Below, piece by piece: positions 54,010 to 61,339 of a stretch of 64,000 nt of DNA (position 1 is its first letter; every line of letters begins with the position of its first letter). Source of the DNA: Massilia sp. Root133 (GTDB lineage: Bacteria; Pseudomonadota; Gammaproteobacteria; Burkholderiales; Burkholderiaceae_D); contig NZ_LMEW01000033.1 in the NCBI RefSeq assembly GCF_001426525.1, positions 248,001-312,000 on the forward strand, given 5' to 3'. The notes below the pieces were generated by a model that was given only the letters and a program-made list of their open reading frames with translations, had not been told where the DNA came from and did no database searches. The position numbers and the translations under genes are program-made.

Positions 54010-54732
54010 ATGATCGAAACCAGTACCTTAACTGAGCAGCACCTGTTGAGTGAAAGCTCCATTCCGGCGCAAGAGTTGCAACGCTGGCACCAAGCCCCGG
54101 AGATTGAACCGGGCGTAAGGTTCGTTAAATTCCAGTTTTGCAATACTCTGGAGGTCACCTACGACTTCCCAAACTTCCTGGCTGACGTCAGTGACAGAGT
54201 AGGTCGGTGGAAGCAGGGACGCTACACCGTTAAAGAGGCGGCACAAGTTTTGTCAGAAGCTTACCCCGGTCAGGTCGATGCAAATTCGTTCCGTAGACAG
54301 GCCGAAAAAGCGATTCAGCGCGGGAAACTTATCATGAGGAAAAATGGCGTTCCTCTTGATCTCGACGACCTTCCAACAGGGCCATTGGCAACTCAAATTG
54401 TGGAGGAACGAGACGTCAACGAGTGGCTGTCGAACGAAGGTAGCCCGTATCGGCTTGCTTACCCCTACCAAGACAACGAGGCGAACGAGACACCGCACAA
54501 GCAGGAAAAGTTCGTCCCGAAGTTGACTCTGCAAAGGGACTCAATTCTGCAGTGGTTAACAAGCAATGGCTATAACCCGAACGCGCTACCGGCGCGCATG
54601 CGTGGAAAGAGCGGGCCCAAAGCCGAGGTAAAGGCAGCAATGCTCAAGAATGCGAGCATGTTCACCGAAAAATCGTTCGAAAAAGCGTGGGAAAGTCTCC
54701 GTTCGGACGGTTCAGTTCTAGGCGCTGACTGA
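54010..54732 (+). CDS. Prophage protein of unknown function
   Basis: A 240-residue protein, lower in GC than the host genes. Residues 72-120 (YTVKEAAQVLSEAYPGQVDA through FRRQAEKAIQRGKLIMR) look like a helix-turn-helix unit, and a second basic helical part is at the C-terminus (KSGPKAEVKAAML). It could be a DNA-binding protein; no family was recognised. It stands alone between the integrase and the small HTH gene. Confidence 0.6.
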   Translation: MIETSTLTEQHLLSESSIPAQELQRWHQAPEIEPGVRFVKFQFCNTLEVTYDFPNFLADVSDRVGRWKQGRYTVKEAAQVLSEAYPGQVDANSFRRQAEKAIQRGKLIMRKNGVPLDLDDLPTGPLATQIVEERDVNEWLSNEGSPYRLAYPYQDNEANETPHKQEKFVPKLTLQRDSILQWLTSNGYNPNALPARMRGKSGPKAEVKAAMLKNASMFTEKSFEKAWESLRSDGSVLGAD

Positions 54733-54819
54733 TGTAACCCCCGTCTCCCCCGTGTCTCTGTCCCTGAATTGGGGGACAGGGGACCGTTGCGGCGGAGGAT
54801 AGTGCCGCTTAGAAACTCC

Positions 54820-54848
54820 GTATCACCTTCAACACATATAGGTGATAC
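54820..54848 (+). promoter_or_regulatory. Inverted repeat over the ribosome site of the small HTH gene
   Basis: Exact 9-bp arms GTATCACCT and AGGTGATAC are separated by 11 bases. The right arm contains the AGGTGA ribosome site, 4 bp before the ATG at 54,852. It can be a repressor operator or an RNA hairpin that hides the ribosome site. Confidence 0.6.
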
Positions 54849-54851
54849 GAA

Positions 54852-55067
54852 ATGGTCGTAAGCCGCGCAACCTCTCCCAAACTTGCGAGCGTCCCGGAGA
54901 CGCTTACTACTGCCGAAGCGGCAGTTGCTCTGAATCGCAAACCCCAAACCCTGCGTATGTGGGCTTGCAACGAAAACGGTCCAATTCGTCCCGTTCGTGT
55001 TCATGGGCGCCTTGCTTGGCCGGCGAACCAAATCGCAGCCCTCCTGAACGGAGGTGCTCATGCCTAA
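54852..55067 (+). CDS. Small helix-turn-helix protein (AlpA/excisionase-like)
   Basis: A 71-residue protein. LTTAEAAVALNRKPQTLRMW is a MerR/AlpA-like HTH followed by a short wing (RPVRVHGRLAWPANQI). Such proteins act as excisionase or early regulators in phages and satellites. Its ribosome site lies in the inverted repeat at 54,820. It overlaps the next gene by 8 bp. Confidence 0.75.
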   Translation: MVVSRATSPKLASVPETLTTAEAAVALNRKPQTLRMWACNENGPIRPVRVHGRLAWPANQIAALLNGGAHA

Positions 55068-55497
55068 GCGCCGAAACGAAAACGCCCCCCGTGCGGGAGG
55101 CGCTCGCGTCGATCAAGCTGGCGGGCCCAAGTCGACAAAACAAACCACAATTTTCAACTGCAGCCCGCAGAGTATCACAGCCGTGTGCGAAGAGCTTGCC
55201 CAGAATGGCGTCGCTCTCCGAAATGCATCTGGTACGACTCAGCGGGAAACCCTCCGTCGCGCCCTGGAGTTCCGCGGGGCGCGCGGGCTCAATACCTACG
55301 AGGGCACTGCGGCCGGGTACATGCGTTTGGCAACGAGGGTGAAAGAGCTCAAAGACGCTTGGGACATCTGCACGCTCTCCGAGGATGTGCTCGGCCCCGA
55401 TGGACTGCTGCACAAGGGCGTCGCTCGTTACGTTCTGCTCGGCCGACGTAAGGATAATCCGCCACCTCAGGGCGAACTTGAGTTGGTGCCGGCATGA
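55060..55497 (+). CDS. Prophage HTH-type protein (HTH_39-like)
   Basis: A 145-residue protein. The central part (GTTQRETLRRALEFRGARGLNTYEG through YMRLATRVKELKDAWDICT) matches the winged helix seen in phage proteins near replication genes. The first 35 residues are basic. The ATG at 55060 follows GGAGG. The stop overlaps the next start by 4 bp. Confidence 0.7.
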   Translation: MPKRRNENAPRAGGARVDQAGGPKSTKQTTIFNCSPQSITAVCEELAQNGVALRNASGTTQRETLRRALEFRGARGLNTYEGTAAGYMRLATRVKELKDAWDICTLSEDVLGPDGLLHKGVARYVLLGRRKDNPPPQGELELVPA

Positions 55498-55802
55498 ATA
55501 CCCAGCTCCTCGCCATCAAAAACTGGGACACGTTCCAGCACTACGGGAAGCGTAATCCTCCATGGATCAAGCTGCATCGGGCCATCCTTGATGACTACAG
55601 CTTCTGCGCCCTTCCTGACGTCGCCAAGGGCCATCTCATGCTGCTGTGGCTGTATGCCAGCCAAAACAACGGCACGGTGCCGCACGATGTCTCATTCCTT
55701 GAGCGAAAGCTGTCGATCACCGGTCTGGATCTCGGTGTGCTGATTGATCACGGCTTTCTGATCGCGCAGGGCGCCGCTAGCGTCAAGCTTGCGAAGGGAT
55801 AG
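55494..55802 (+). CDS. Prophage replication-type protein, apparently shortened by a stop
   Basis: A 102-residue protein. LLAIKNWDTFQHYGKRNPPWIKLHR and GHLMLLWLYASQNNGTVPHD are typical of an N-terminal domain of phage replication or DnaT-like proteins. The frame ends at TAG (55,800), but the same frame continues after the stop with a Ser/Thr/Glu-rich stretch that resembles the tail of longer homologues. The gene may therefore be a truncated or separated part of an ancestral longer protein. Confidence 0.7.
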   Translation: MNTQLLAIKNWDTFQHYGKRNPPWIKLHRAILDDYSFCALPDVAKGHLMLLWLYASQNNGTVPHDVSFLERKLSITGLDLGVLIDHGFLIAQGAASVKLAKG

Positions 55803-55805
55803 CAT

Positions 55806-57458
55806 ATGGATAACACGTCAATTGCTAGCAAAGTGCTAGCACCTTGCTATCCACTGACGAGCATCTCAGAAGAGTGCGCTAGCAGCTTAGTTGCAACTCA
55901 GAAGAGAAGAGAAGAGTTAACGGCGAAAAACCCGCCCAGCCAAGGCGAAGGAGCATCCAAGCCGCTGACCCTGCGCCCGTACCAGTCTGCAGCCGTCCAA
56001 AACCTGCGCCTATCTTTGGCCGGGGGGGTCATTCGGGAAATGCTCTGCTCACCTACAGGGAGCGGAAAAACGGAGATGGGCATGGCCCTGGTCCGAGGCG
56101 CCCGAGCAAAGCGCAAGCGGGTCATCTTCCTTTGTAATCGCGTGCACCTGGTTGAGCAGACCTCCCGTCGGTTCAAGAAGGCCGGCATCGATCACGGCAT
56201 CATCCAAGGCGAAAACACCGCCAGGGTGTACGAGAGCGTCCTTGTGGGGAGCATCCAGACCGTCGCCCGTCGCGGCATGCCAGATGTCGACCTGATCATC
56301 ATCGACGAAGCACACACGGTTGCAGGCTCCCGCGAATACCGCGCGGTACTCGCCGCGGCCAAGGGCGTCCCGGTAATCGGCCTCTCGGCCACGCCATATG
56401 CCCGGGGCCTGGGCAAGCACTACGATGAGCTCGGCGGCGCGCTGTTCGAGCACATGACTGTGGCAGCGACGATCCCGGAGCTGATCGAAGGCGGTTACCT
56501 GGTGGACTGTGACGTGTACGCGCCGAGCGAGCCGGATATGGCCGGCATCAAGCAGGCGCGCAACGCGTTCGGGGATCTGGACTACACCGATGCCGACGTC
56601 GGCCGCGCCGTGAACAAGCCGGAGCTGGTGGGCGACATCGTGACGCACTGGCTGCGCCTTGCGCGCGGGACACCGACCGTCTGCTTCGCGGCGAACATCG
56701 CGCACAGCAAGCACATCGTCGAGCGCTTCCATGCCGCCGGCGTCAGCGCCGAGCATATCGACTGCTATACCGACGAGGAGGAGCGTCGCGCCATCCTGGC
56801 TCGCGTAGAGACCGGCGAGACGATGGTGATCTCGAACGTGGGCATTCTCGCCGAGGGGTGGGACTTCCCGGCATGCCGCACGCTGATCCTGGCCAGACCG
56901 ACGCGCTCCCTCATCCGCTACATCCAGATGGCCGGCCGGGTGCTGCGCCCTCACGCGAGCAAGGACCGTGCGCTGATCCTCGACCACTCCGGTTCCGTCG
57001 TCCGCCTCGGGTTTCCGACTGACGAGTTTCCCCTCGAGCTGGACGACGGCACGCCCAGGGAAGCGAAAGGCGAGGCCCAGGAGAAGGAAAAGCCGTTGCC
57101 GAAGGCCTGCCCATCCTGCAGCTACGTCAAGACCGTCCACAAATGCCCCGTATGTGGCTTTGCCCCCGAGCGCAAGGCAAACGTCGACGTCCGCGCCGGC
57201 GACTTGGTACCGCTCAAGAAGAAGCCAAAGGCGAAGAAGATGGACAAGCAGGAGTTCTACTCCCAGTTGCTGGGCGTGGCACAGGAAAAGGGGCGGCAGC
57301 CGGGTTGGGTCGCTCACCGGTACCGGGACTATTTCGGCGTTTGGCCGCGCGGGATGCAAAACGTTCCGACGGCGCCGACCGACGAGGTGAGGGGCTTCTT
57401 GATACACCTGCAGATCAAGGCGGCGAAGGGGAAGGAGGCCCGCGATGCAGGCGCTTAG
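55806..57458 (+). CDS. Prophage SF2 DEAD/DEAH helicase with Zn ribbon
   Basis: A 550-residue helicase. Motif I is SPTGSGKTEM near residue 83; motif II is IIIDEAHTV; motif III is GLSATPYARG; motif VI is YIQMAGRVLR. Near residue 438 a Zn ribbon (CPSCSYVKTVHKCPVCGF) is followed by a basic tail. The first 50 residues do not look like helicase sequence and are in frame with the upstream gene. An AAGGGA site supports the ATG at 55806. It probably serves phage replication with the primase. Confidence 0.88.
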   Translation: MDNTSIASKVLAPCYPLTSISEECASSLVATQKRREELTAKNPPSQGEGASKPLTLRPYQSAAVQNLRLSLAGGVIREMLCSPTGSGKTEMGMALVRGARAKRKRVIFLCNRVHLVEQTSRRFKKAGIDHGIIQGENTARVYESVLVGSIQTVARRGMPDVDLIIIDEAHTVAGSREYRAVLAAAKGVPVIGLSATPYARGLGKHYDELGGALFEHMTVAATIPELIEGGYLVDCDVYAPSEPDMAGIKQARNAFGDLDYTDADVGRAVNKPELVGDIVTHWLRLARGTPTVCFAANIAHSKHIVERFHAAGVSAEHIDCYTDEEERRAILARVETGETMVISNVGILAEGWDFPACRTLILARPTRSLIRYIQMAGRVLRPHASKDRALILDHSGSVVRLGFPTDEFPLELDDGTPREAKGEAQEKEKPLPKACPSCSYVKTVHKCPVCGFAPERKANVDVRAGDLVPLKKKPKAKKMDKQEFYSQLLGVAQEKGRQPGWVAHRYRDYFGVWPRGMQNVPTAPTDEVRGFLIHLQIKAAKGKEARDAGA

Positions 57459-58371
57459 GCCAAGGACGGCAGATGTGGCGATCGGGCGCTGGCCGGGCAT
57501 CCTGCAAGCCCTCGGCGTCGATCCGGCCTACCTTCGTAACAAGCACGGCCCATGCCCCGCCTGCACAGGGAAAGACCGGTATCGCTTCGATGACAAGGAC
57601 GGCCGCGGAACCTGGTTTTGTTCGCGGTGCGGGTCCGGGGACGGCTTCCAGCTGTTGCAGATCGTGTTCGGGTGGACGTTTCAGGAAACAGCCAAGCACG
57701 TCGACCGCATCGTCGGGACGGTCCCTGCCGGGGCGATCGTGCCGGCGCGCGCAGAGCATGACAAGGTGAAGGCGCTGCAGCGGGTGTGGGCGGAGACCAG
57801 GGAGGTTGTCCATGGTGACCCGGTATGGCGATACCTGAACCGCCGTCTCGGCCTCGAACAGGTGCCGGCCGGGCTCAGGTTCCATCCCCGGTTGAGGTAC
57901 ACCGACGACGAGGGTCGCGACCTGGGCCGCTTCCCGGCGATGCTGGCCAAGATCCAGTATCCGGACGGCGCCGGCGCATCGATCCACCGGACCTACCTGA
58001 CGGACGACGGACAGAAGGCTCCGGTGCCGAAGCCGAAGAAGATCATGGCCGGCAAGCCGCTAAATACGGGCGCTGTGAGGCTTGGCGAGGCTGGGTCGAC
58101 TCTCGGTGTGGCTGAGGGCATAGAAACGGCTCTGGCGGCCTCTATTCGCTTCGGCGTGCCGGTATGGGCAGCCACCAATGCGGTGCTGCTGGAAGCGTGG
58201 GAGCCGCCGGCCGGCGTCGAGCGGGTCCTGATCGCCGGCGACAACGATGCAAGCTTCACCGGGCAGGCCGCCGCGTACGGGTTAGCACGCCGGTTAGCAC
58301 AGAAAGGCGTCGCCGTTGAGATCCAGATTCCGGGGCAAACGGGCAAGGACTGGGCTGATGCTGGTGTCTAA
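57445..58371 (+). CDS. Prophage primase (Zn-finger and Toprim)
   Basis: A 308-residue protein. The N-terminal Zn finger (CPACTGKDRYRFDD, then WFCSRCGSGDGF, residues 37-68) is of the P4/T7 primase type. The Toprim part has GVAEGIETALAA and IAGDNDAS. It synthesises primers for element replication. It overlaps the helicase end by 14 bp. There is no fused helicase domain, which fits the separate helicase gene. Confidence 0.9.
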   Translation: MQALRPRTADVAIGRWPGILQALGVDPAYLRNKHGPCPACTGKDRYRFDDKDGRGTWFCSRCGSGDGFQLLQIVFGWTFQETAKHVDRIVGTVPAGAIVPARAEHDKVKALQRVWAETREVVHGDPVWRYLNRRLGLEQVPAGLRFHPRLRYTDDEGRDLGRFPAMLAKIQYPDGAGASIHRTYLTDDGQKAPVPKPKKIMAGKPLNTGAVRLGEAGSTLGVAEGIETALAASIRFGVPVWAATNAVLLEAWEPPAGVERVLIAGDNDASFTGQAAAYGLARRLAQKGVAVEIQIPGQTGKDWADAGV

Positions 58372-58597
58372 ACGCTTTCTCCGCGACTTCGCCTATATCG
58401 CGAACCTGTACGGCTGGAACGCGGAGGACGTCGAGGACGCAAAGGCGCAGACAAGGGTGAACCCTGCCGAGATGTGCCGGTACTGGTCCCAGCTCGCGGC
58501 CGCGCACCGCGCCGGGTATGTGCAGACCCCCGAAAACAACTTCATGCGGCTAGGCCAGTGGCAGCAGCAACAGGGCACGCCACCTGAAAAAACCTGA
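58358..58597 (+). CDS. Small prophage protein, member 1 of a local pair
   Basis: A 79-residue protein starting MLVSKRFLRDF, overlapping the primase end by 14 bp. Helical, with the block AGYVQTPENNFMRLGQW. The same block, as ADFVQTKENGFMTLRTW, ends the product at 59,085, so the two are related. No known family; DNA or replication association is a guess from place. Confidence 0.6.
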   Translation: MLVSKRFLRDFAYIANLYGWNAEDVEDAKAQTRVNPAEMCRYWSQLAAAHRAGYVQTPENNFMRLGQWQQQQGTPPEKT

Positions 58598-58709
58598 AAT
58601 TGCAGAACGCATTCCCTACGCATCGCGTGCGCACGCGAGGCAGAAGGGGATAGAACGACGACACCGACGTCCCCGGTTCGCGGGGACGACAACAACCTGA
58701 AGGAGCAGT

Positions 58710-59000
58710 ATGAGCACCCCTCGAGAAGAGATCCAGATCCTGATGTCCAGCATCGTTGAGACCGCCAGGACCAACCCCTTACCCCGATTTGATCCCGAGG
58801 CATTGGCCACAGTCCTCCTCCACGATCTGGAGGGGATATGGCACCTGATGTCGATCGAATCGAAGATCGCCATGACGCTTATTGCGGTGACCCTGCAGCA
58901 CGGGAAGAACGGTGTTGTGGCTACTCGGCCGGGACTTCTTGCCAAGTGGCTGAGACCATTTCGCGCGCGTGAAGCGGAAAAGGGCCCAGGAAGGGCCTAA
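58710..59000 (+). CDS. Small prophage protein of unknown function
   Basis: A 96-residue protein, mostly helical, with AVTLQHGKNGVVATRPGLLAKWL near the end. An AAGGAGCAGT site precedes the ATG. No family recognised. The 112 bp before it hold a short hairpin (CCCCGGTTCGCGGGG). Confidence 0.55.
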   Translation: MSTPREEIQILMSSIVETARTNPLPRFDPEALATVLLHDLEGIWHLMSIESKIAMTLIAVTLQHGKNGVVATRPGLLAKWLRPFRAREAEKGPGRA

Positions 59001-59084
59001 ATCGGGCGCGTGCGCGACGGAGATGAATGGGGACGGGTTTTCAGACCAGTACACGCACGCGCGCAAGGTAGAAGGAAACGATGG

Positions 59085-59369
59085 ATGACCGCGCCACCCA
59101 AGACCGCTGAGACCATTTCGCGCACGCGCGCGCGCGCAAGGAGGCTGGACCGTCTGGCGCTTCGGTATGGATGGTCCCCCAAAGAACTTGAGAGCATCAG
59201 AATGCAACTAATCGAAGCCCCCGATCTGTGGGACCGCTACTGGCGCAATCTGGCAGTAGCGTGCGCTGCCGACTTTGTGCAGACCAAGGAGAACGGCTTC
59301 ATGACGCTCCGGACCTGGTGCGCGAGGACGGGCCGACCAGATCCCACTCTCTCCGACCTCGACAATTGA
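59085..59369 (+). CDS. Small prophage protein, member 2 of a local pair
   Basis: A 94-residue protein. After a basic start (RTRARARRLDRLALRYGWSP) comes a helical part ending in ADFVQTKENGFMTLRTWC, similar to the 58,358 product. Its 5' end holds an alternating CG run (CGCACGCGCGCGCGC). An AAGGAAA site precedes the ATG; a GTG 75 bp upstream is a weaker start. Confidence 0.58.
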   Translation: MTAPPKTAETISRTRARARRLDRLALRYGWSPKELESIRMQLIEAPDLWDRYWRNLAVACAADFVQTKENGFMTLRTWCARTGRPDPTLSDLDN

Positions 59370-59450
59370 TAGATTCAGATGGAATGATTTTAGGGCTCAT
59401 CATTACAATTAAATATGACTATCTAATGTAAGTTTACGATAGGAAATGAC

Positions 59451-59456
59451 TATAAT
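59451..59456 (+). promoter_or_regulatory. Candidate sigma-70 -10 box before the virion-module operon
   Basis: TATAAT in an AT-rich 167-bp gap, 80 bp before the hydroxylase start. The -35 region is weak (no good TTGACA at 16-18 bp), so an activator or phage factor may be needed. Confidence 0.35.
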
Positions 59457-59536
59457 TTAGTCAGTGGCACCTACTTGCTATAGCTGAGTTTCGAGCGCCC
59501 AGCGGCTCACAAACCCCCTTCTAACCTTGGGAGAAT

Positions 59537-60109
59537 GTGATGCGTAATTTCCTCCTGCTCGCGCAAGGCGTCGACGTCACCCCCCTTTTGTTGGCGATCC
59601 GTCGCCGCCCGGACCTCTGGAAAGAGGACACCTACCTCCGCGATTACCCGCAAGGCCCGTTCAAGCAGATCGAGTCGATCATGCTGCGCTTCCCCGTCAA
59701 GTCCGTGCACGAGACCGAGGAGGAGCTGCAAAACCACCTGAGCACCTACGACCAGCACGAAAACGTCGACTATCCGGCCTACAAGCTGCTGACCGAGGCT
59801 CGCCCGATCGTGATGTCGCTGATGGCACGGGTCGGCGGCGAGCGCCTGGGCCGGGTCATGATCAACAAAATCGCACCTGGCGGCGTGATCTTCCCGCACG
59901 TCGACACCAAATCCCACACCGACTACTACAGCCGCTTCCACGTCGTCCTGCAGAGCCAGCCGGGAGTCTACTTCCGCGCCGGCGAGGAGACTACCTACAT
60001 GGCGCCGGGAGAGGTCTGGTGGTTCGACAACGCGCAGGAGCACGAGGTGATCAACAACAGCGCCGACGACCGCATCCACATGATCGTCGATATCAGGACT
60101 TCCAAATGA
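59537..60109 (+). CDS. Phage-encoded aspartyl/asparaginyl beta-hydroxylase-like protein
   Basis: A 190-residue protein with the double-stranded beta-helix of 2-oxoglutarate/Fe(II) oxygenases. NKIAPGGVIFPHVDT gives the first His and Asp, FHVVLQSQPGVYF the middle strand, and EHEVINNSADDRIHMIVD the distal part. It could hydroxylate a phage or host protein or another substrate. Its stop overlaps the acetyltransferase start by 4 bp, so the pair is co-translated ahead of virion genes. Confidence 0.84.
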   Translation: MMRNFLLLAQGVDVTPLLLAIRRRPDLWKEDTYLRDYPQGPFKQIESIMLRFPVKSVHETEEELQNHLSTYDQHENVDYPAYKLLTEARPIVMSLMARVGGERLGRVMINKIAPGGVIFPHVDTKSHTDYYSRFHVVLQSQPGVYFRAGEETTYMAPGEVWWFDNAQEHEVINNSADDRIHMIVDIRTSK

Positions 60110-60561
60110 TCACTTGCCACGTCGAGTCATTCGAGCAGCAGCTGTCCGAGCTGCAGGCGCTGCTGCCGCTGCACTACCGCGAGCTGGCCCTGAATCAGGA
60201 CAAGGTGCCGCTGCAACCGCAGTACCACGTCTACATCGAGCGAGAGCGCGCCGGCGGCCTGCTCTTCGTCACCTTGCGCGACGCCGGCCAACTGGTCGGC
60301 TACTTCATCGGCTTCATCGCGCCCGGCCTGCACTACGAGACCTGCTTGACCTGCACGATGGACATCTTCTACGTGCGCCAGGACAAGCGCAGCGGCAGCG
60401 CCGGTGTGCGGATGTTCCGCTTCGTCGAGGCGGAGCTTCGGCGCCGTGGTGTGCAGCGGTGGTTCATGGGTTCAAAAATTCACGCCGACGCCAGCGCCCT
60501 GTTCAAGCGCATCGGTGCGGCACCTGTCGAAACGTATTTCAGCAAATGGCTGGGGGAGTAA
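60106..60561 (+). CDS. Phage-encoded GNAT-family N-acetyltransferase
   Basis: A 151-residue GNAT protein. The acetyl-CoA loop region is DIFYVRQDKRSGSAGVRMFRF, and SKIHADASALFKRIGAAPVE is the typical end. Such genes stand next to tail or ejection genes in podophages. The ATG at 60106 forms an ATGA overlap with the hydroxylase. Confidence 0.85.
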   Translation: MITCHVESFEQQLSELQALLPLHYRELALNQDKVPLQPQYHVYIERERAGGLLFVTLRDAGQLVGYFIGFIAPGLHYETCLTCTMDIFYVRQDKRSGSAGVRMFRFVEAELRRRGVQRWFMGSKIHADASALFKRIGAAPVETYFSKWLGE

Positions 60562-60564
60562 ATC

Positions 60565-61332
60565 ATGGTGGCAGCAGCAGTTGTGGGAGCAGGGATCGGC
60601 GGTGCACTCTTGTCGTCAAACGCGACCAGGTCGGCGGCCAACACTGCGTCCAACGCGCAGGAACGGGCCACGCAGCTCGGCATCGACCAGCAAAACAAAC
60701 AGTTCGAGGCGGTGCAGAAGCTCCTGTCGCCGTTCGTCACGGCCGGCACCGGTTCGCTCGCCGCGCAGCAGAACCTGCTGGGCCTGAACGGCGCCGCTGC
60801 ACAGCAGGCCGCAATCAGCGGCATCCAGTCGTCCCCGATGTTCAGCGCGCTCGCGCAGCAGGGTGAAGACGCGATCCTGGCGAACGCCTCGGCCACCGGC
60901 GGGCTCCGCGGCGGCAACGTGCAAGGCGCGCTCGGCCAGTTCCGTCCGCAACTGCTCAACCAGCTGATCGAGCAGCAGTACGCGAACCTAGGCGGCCTGA
61001 CCTCCCTCGGACAGAACGCCGCGGCCGGCGTCGGCAACGCGGGTATGCAGACCGGCCAGAGCGTGGCCAGCCTGCTCCAGCAGCAAGGCGCGGCACAGGC
61101 GGGTAACGCCCTGGCAGCAGGGCGATCCCAAGCCGGGGTGTACAACGCGCTGGGAAGCAGCATTGGGACGTTCGCAGGCCTGGGTGGCTTTGGTCCCACC
61201 TCGACCTATGACGCGGCTGCAGCACGCGCCGCAGCCTCCGCGCGCCAATCGAGTGGGCTGACGTCGAGCGTGGGGGATATTGGTTTCACCCCGATCGACA
61301 TGTCCGCATTTACCTCCTCGCTCAAGTTCTGA
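60565..61332 (+). CDS. Phage virion protein, likely DNA-ejection (gp7-like)
   Basis: A 255-residue protein, very rich in Ala, Gly and Gln. The Gly-rich hydrophobic start (AAAVVGAGIGGALLSSN) and the following helical repeats (QQAAISGIQSSPMFSALAQQ) resemble podophage ejection proteins. These leave the capsid with the DNA to form a channel in the cell envelope. It lies 3 bp after the acetyltransferase gene. Confidence 0.72.
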   Translation: MVAAAVVGAGIGGALLSSNATRSAANTASNAQERATQLGIDQQNKQFEAVQKLLSPFVTAGTGSLAAQQNLLGLNGAAAQQAAISGIQSSPMFSALAQQGEDAILANASATGGLRGGNVQGALGQFRPQLLNQLIEQQYANLGGLTSLGQNAAAGVGNAGMQTGQSVASLLQQQGAAQAGNALAAGRSQAGVYNALGSSIGTFAGLGGFGPTSTYDAAAARAAASARQSSGLTSSVGDIGFTPIDMSAFTSSLKF

Positions 61333-61339
61333 GGCCATC

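Noticed and set aside
59465..59479. TGGCACCTACTTGCT before the hydroxylase gene as a sigma-54 site
   Set aside because: Both boxes are good but the spacing is one base too short.
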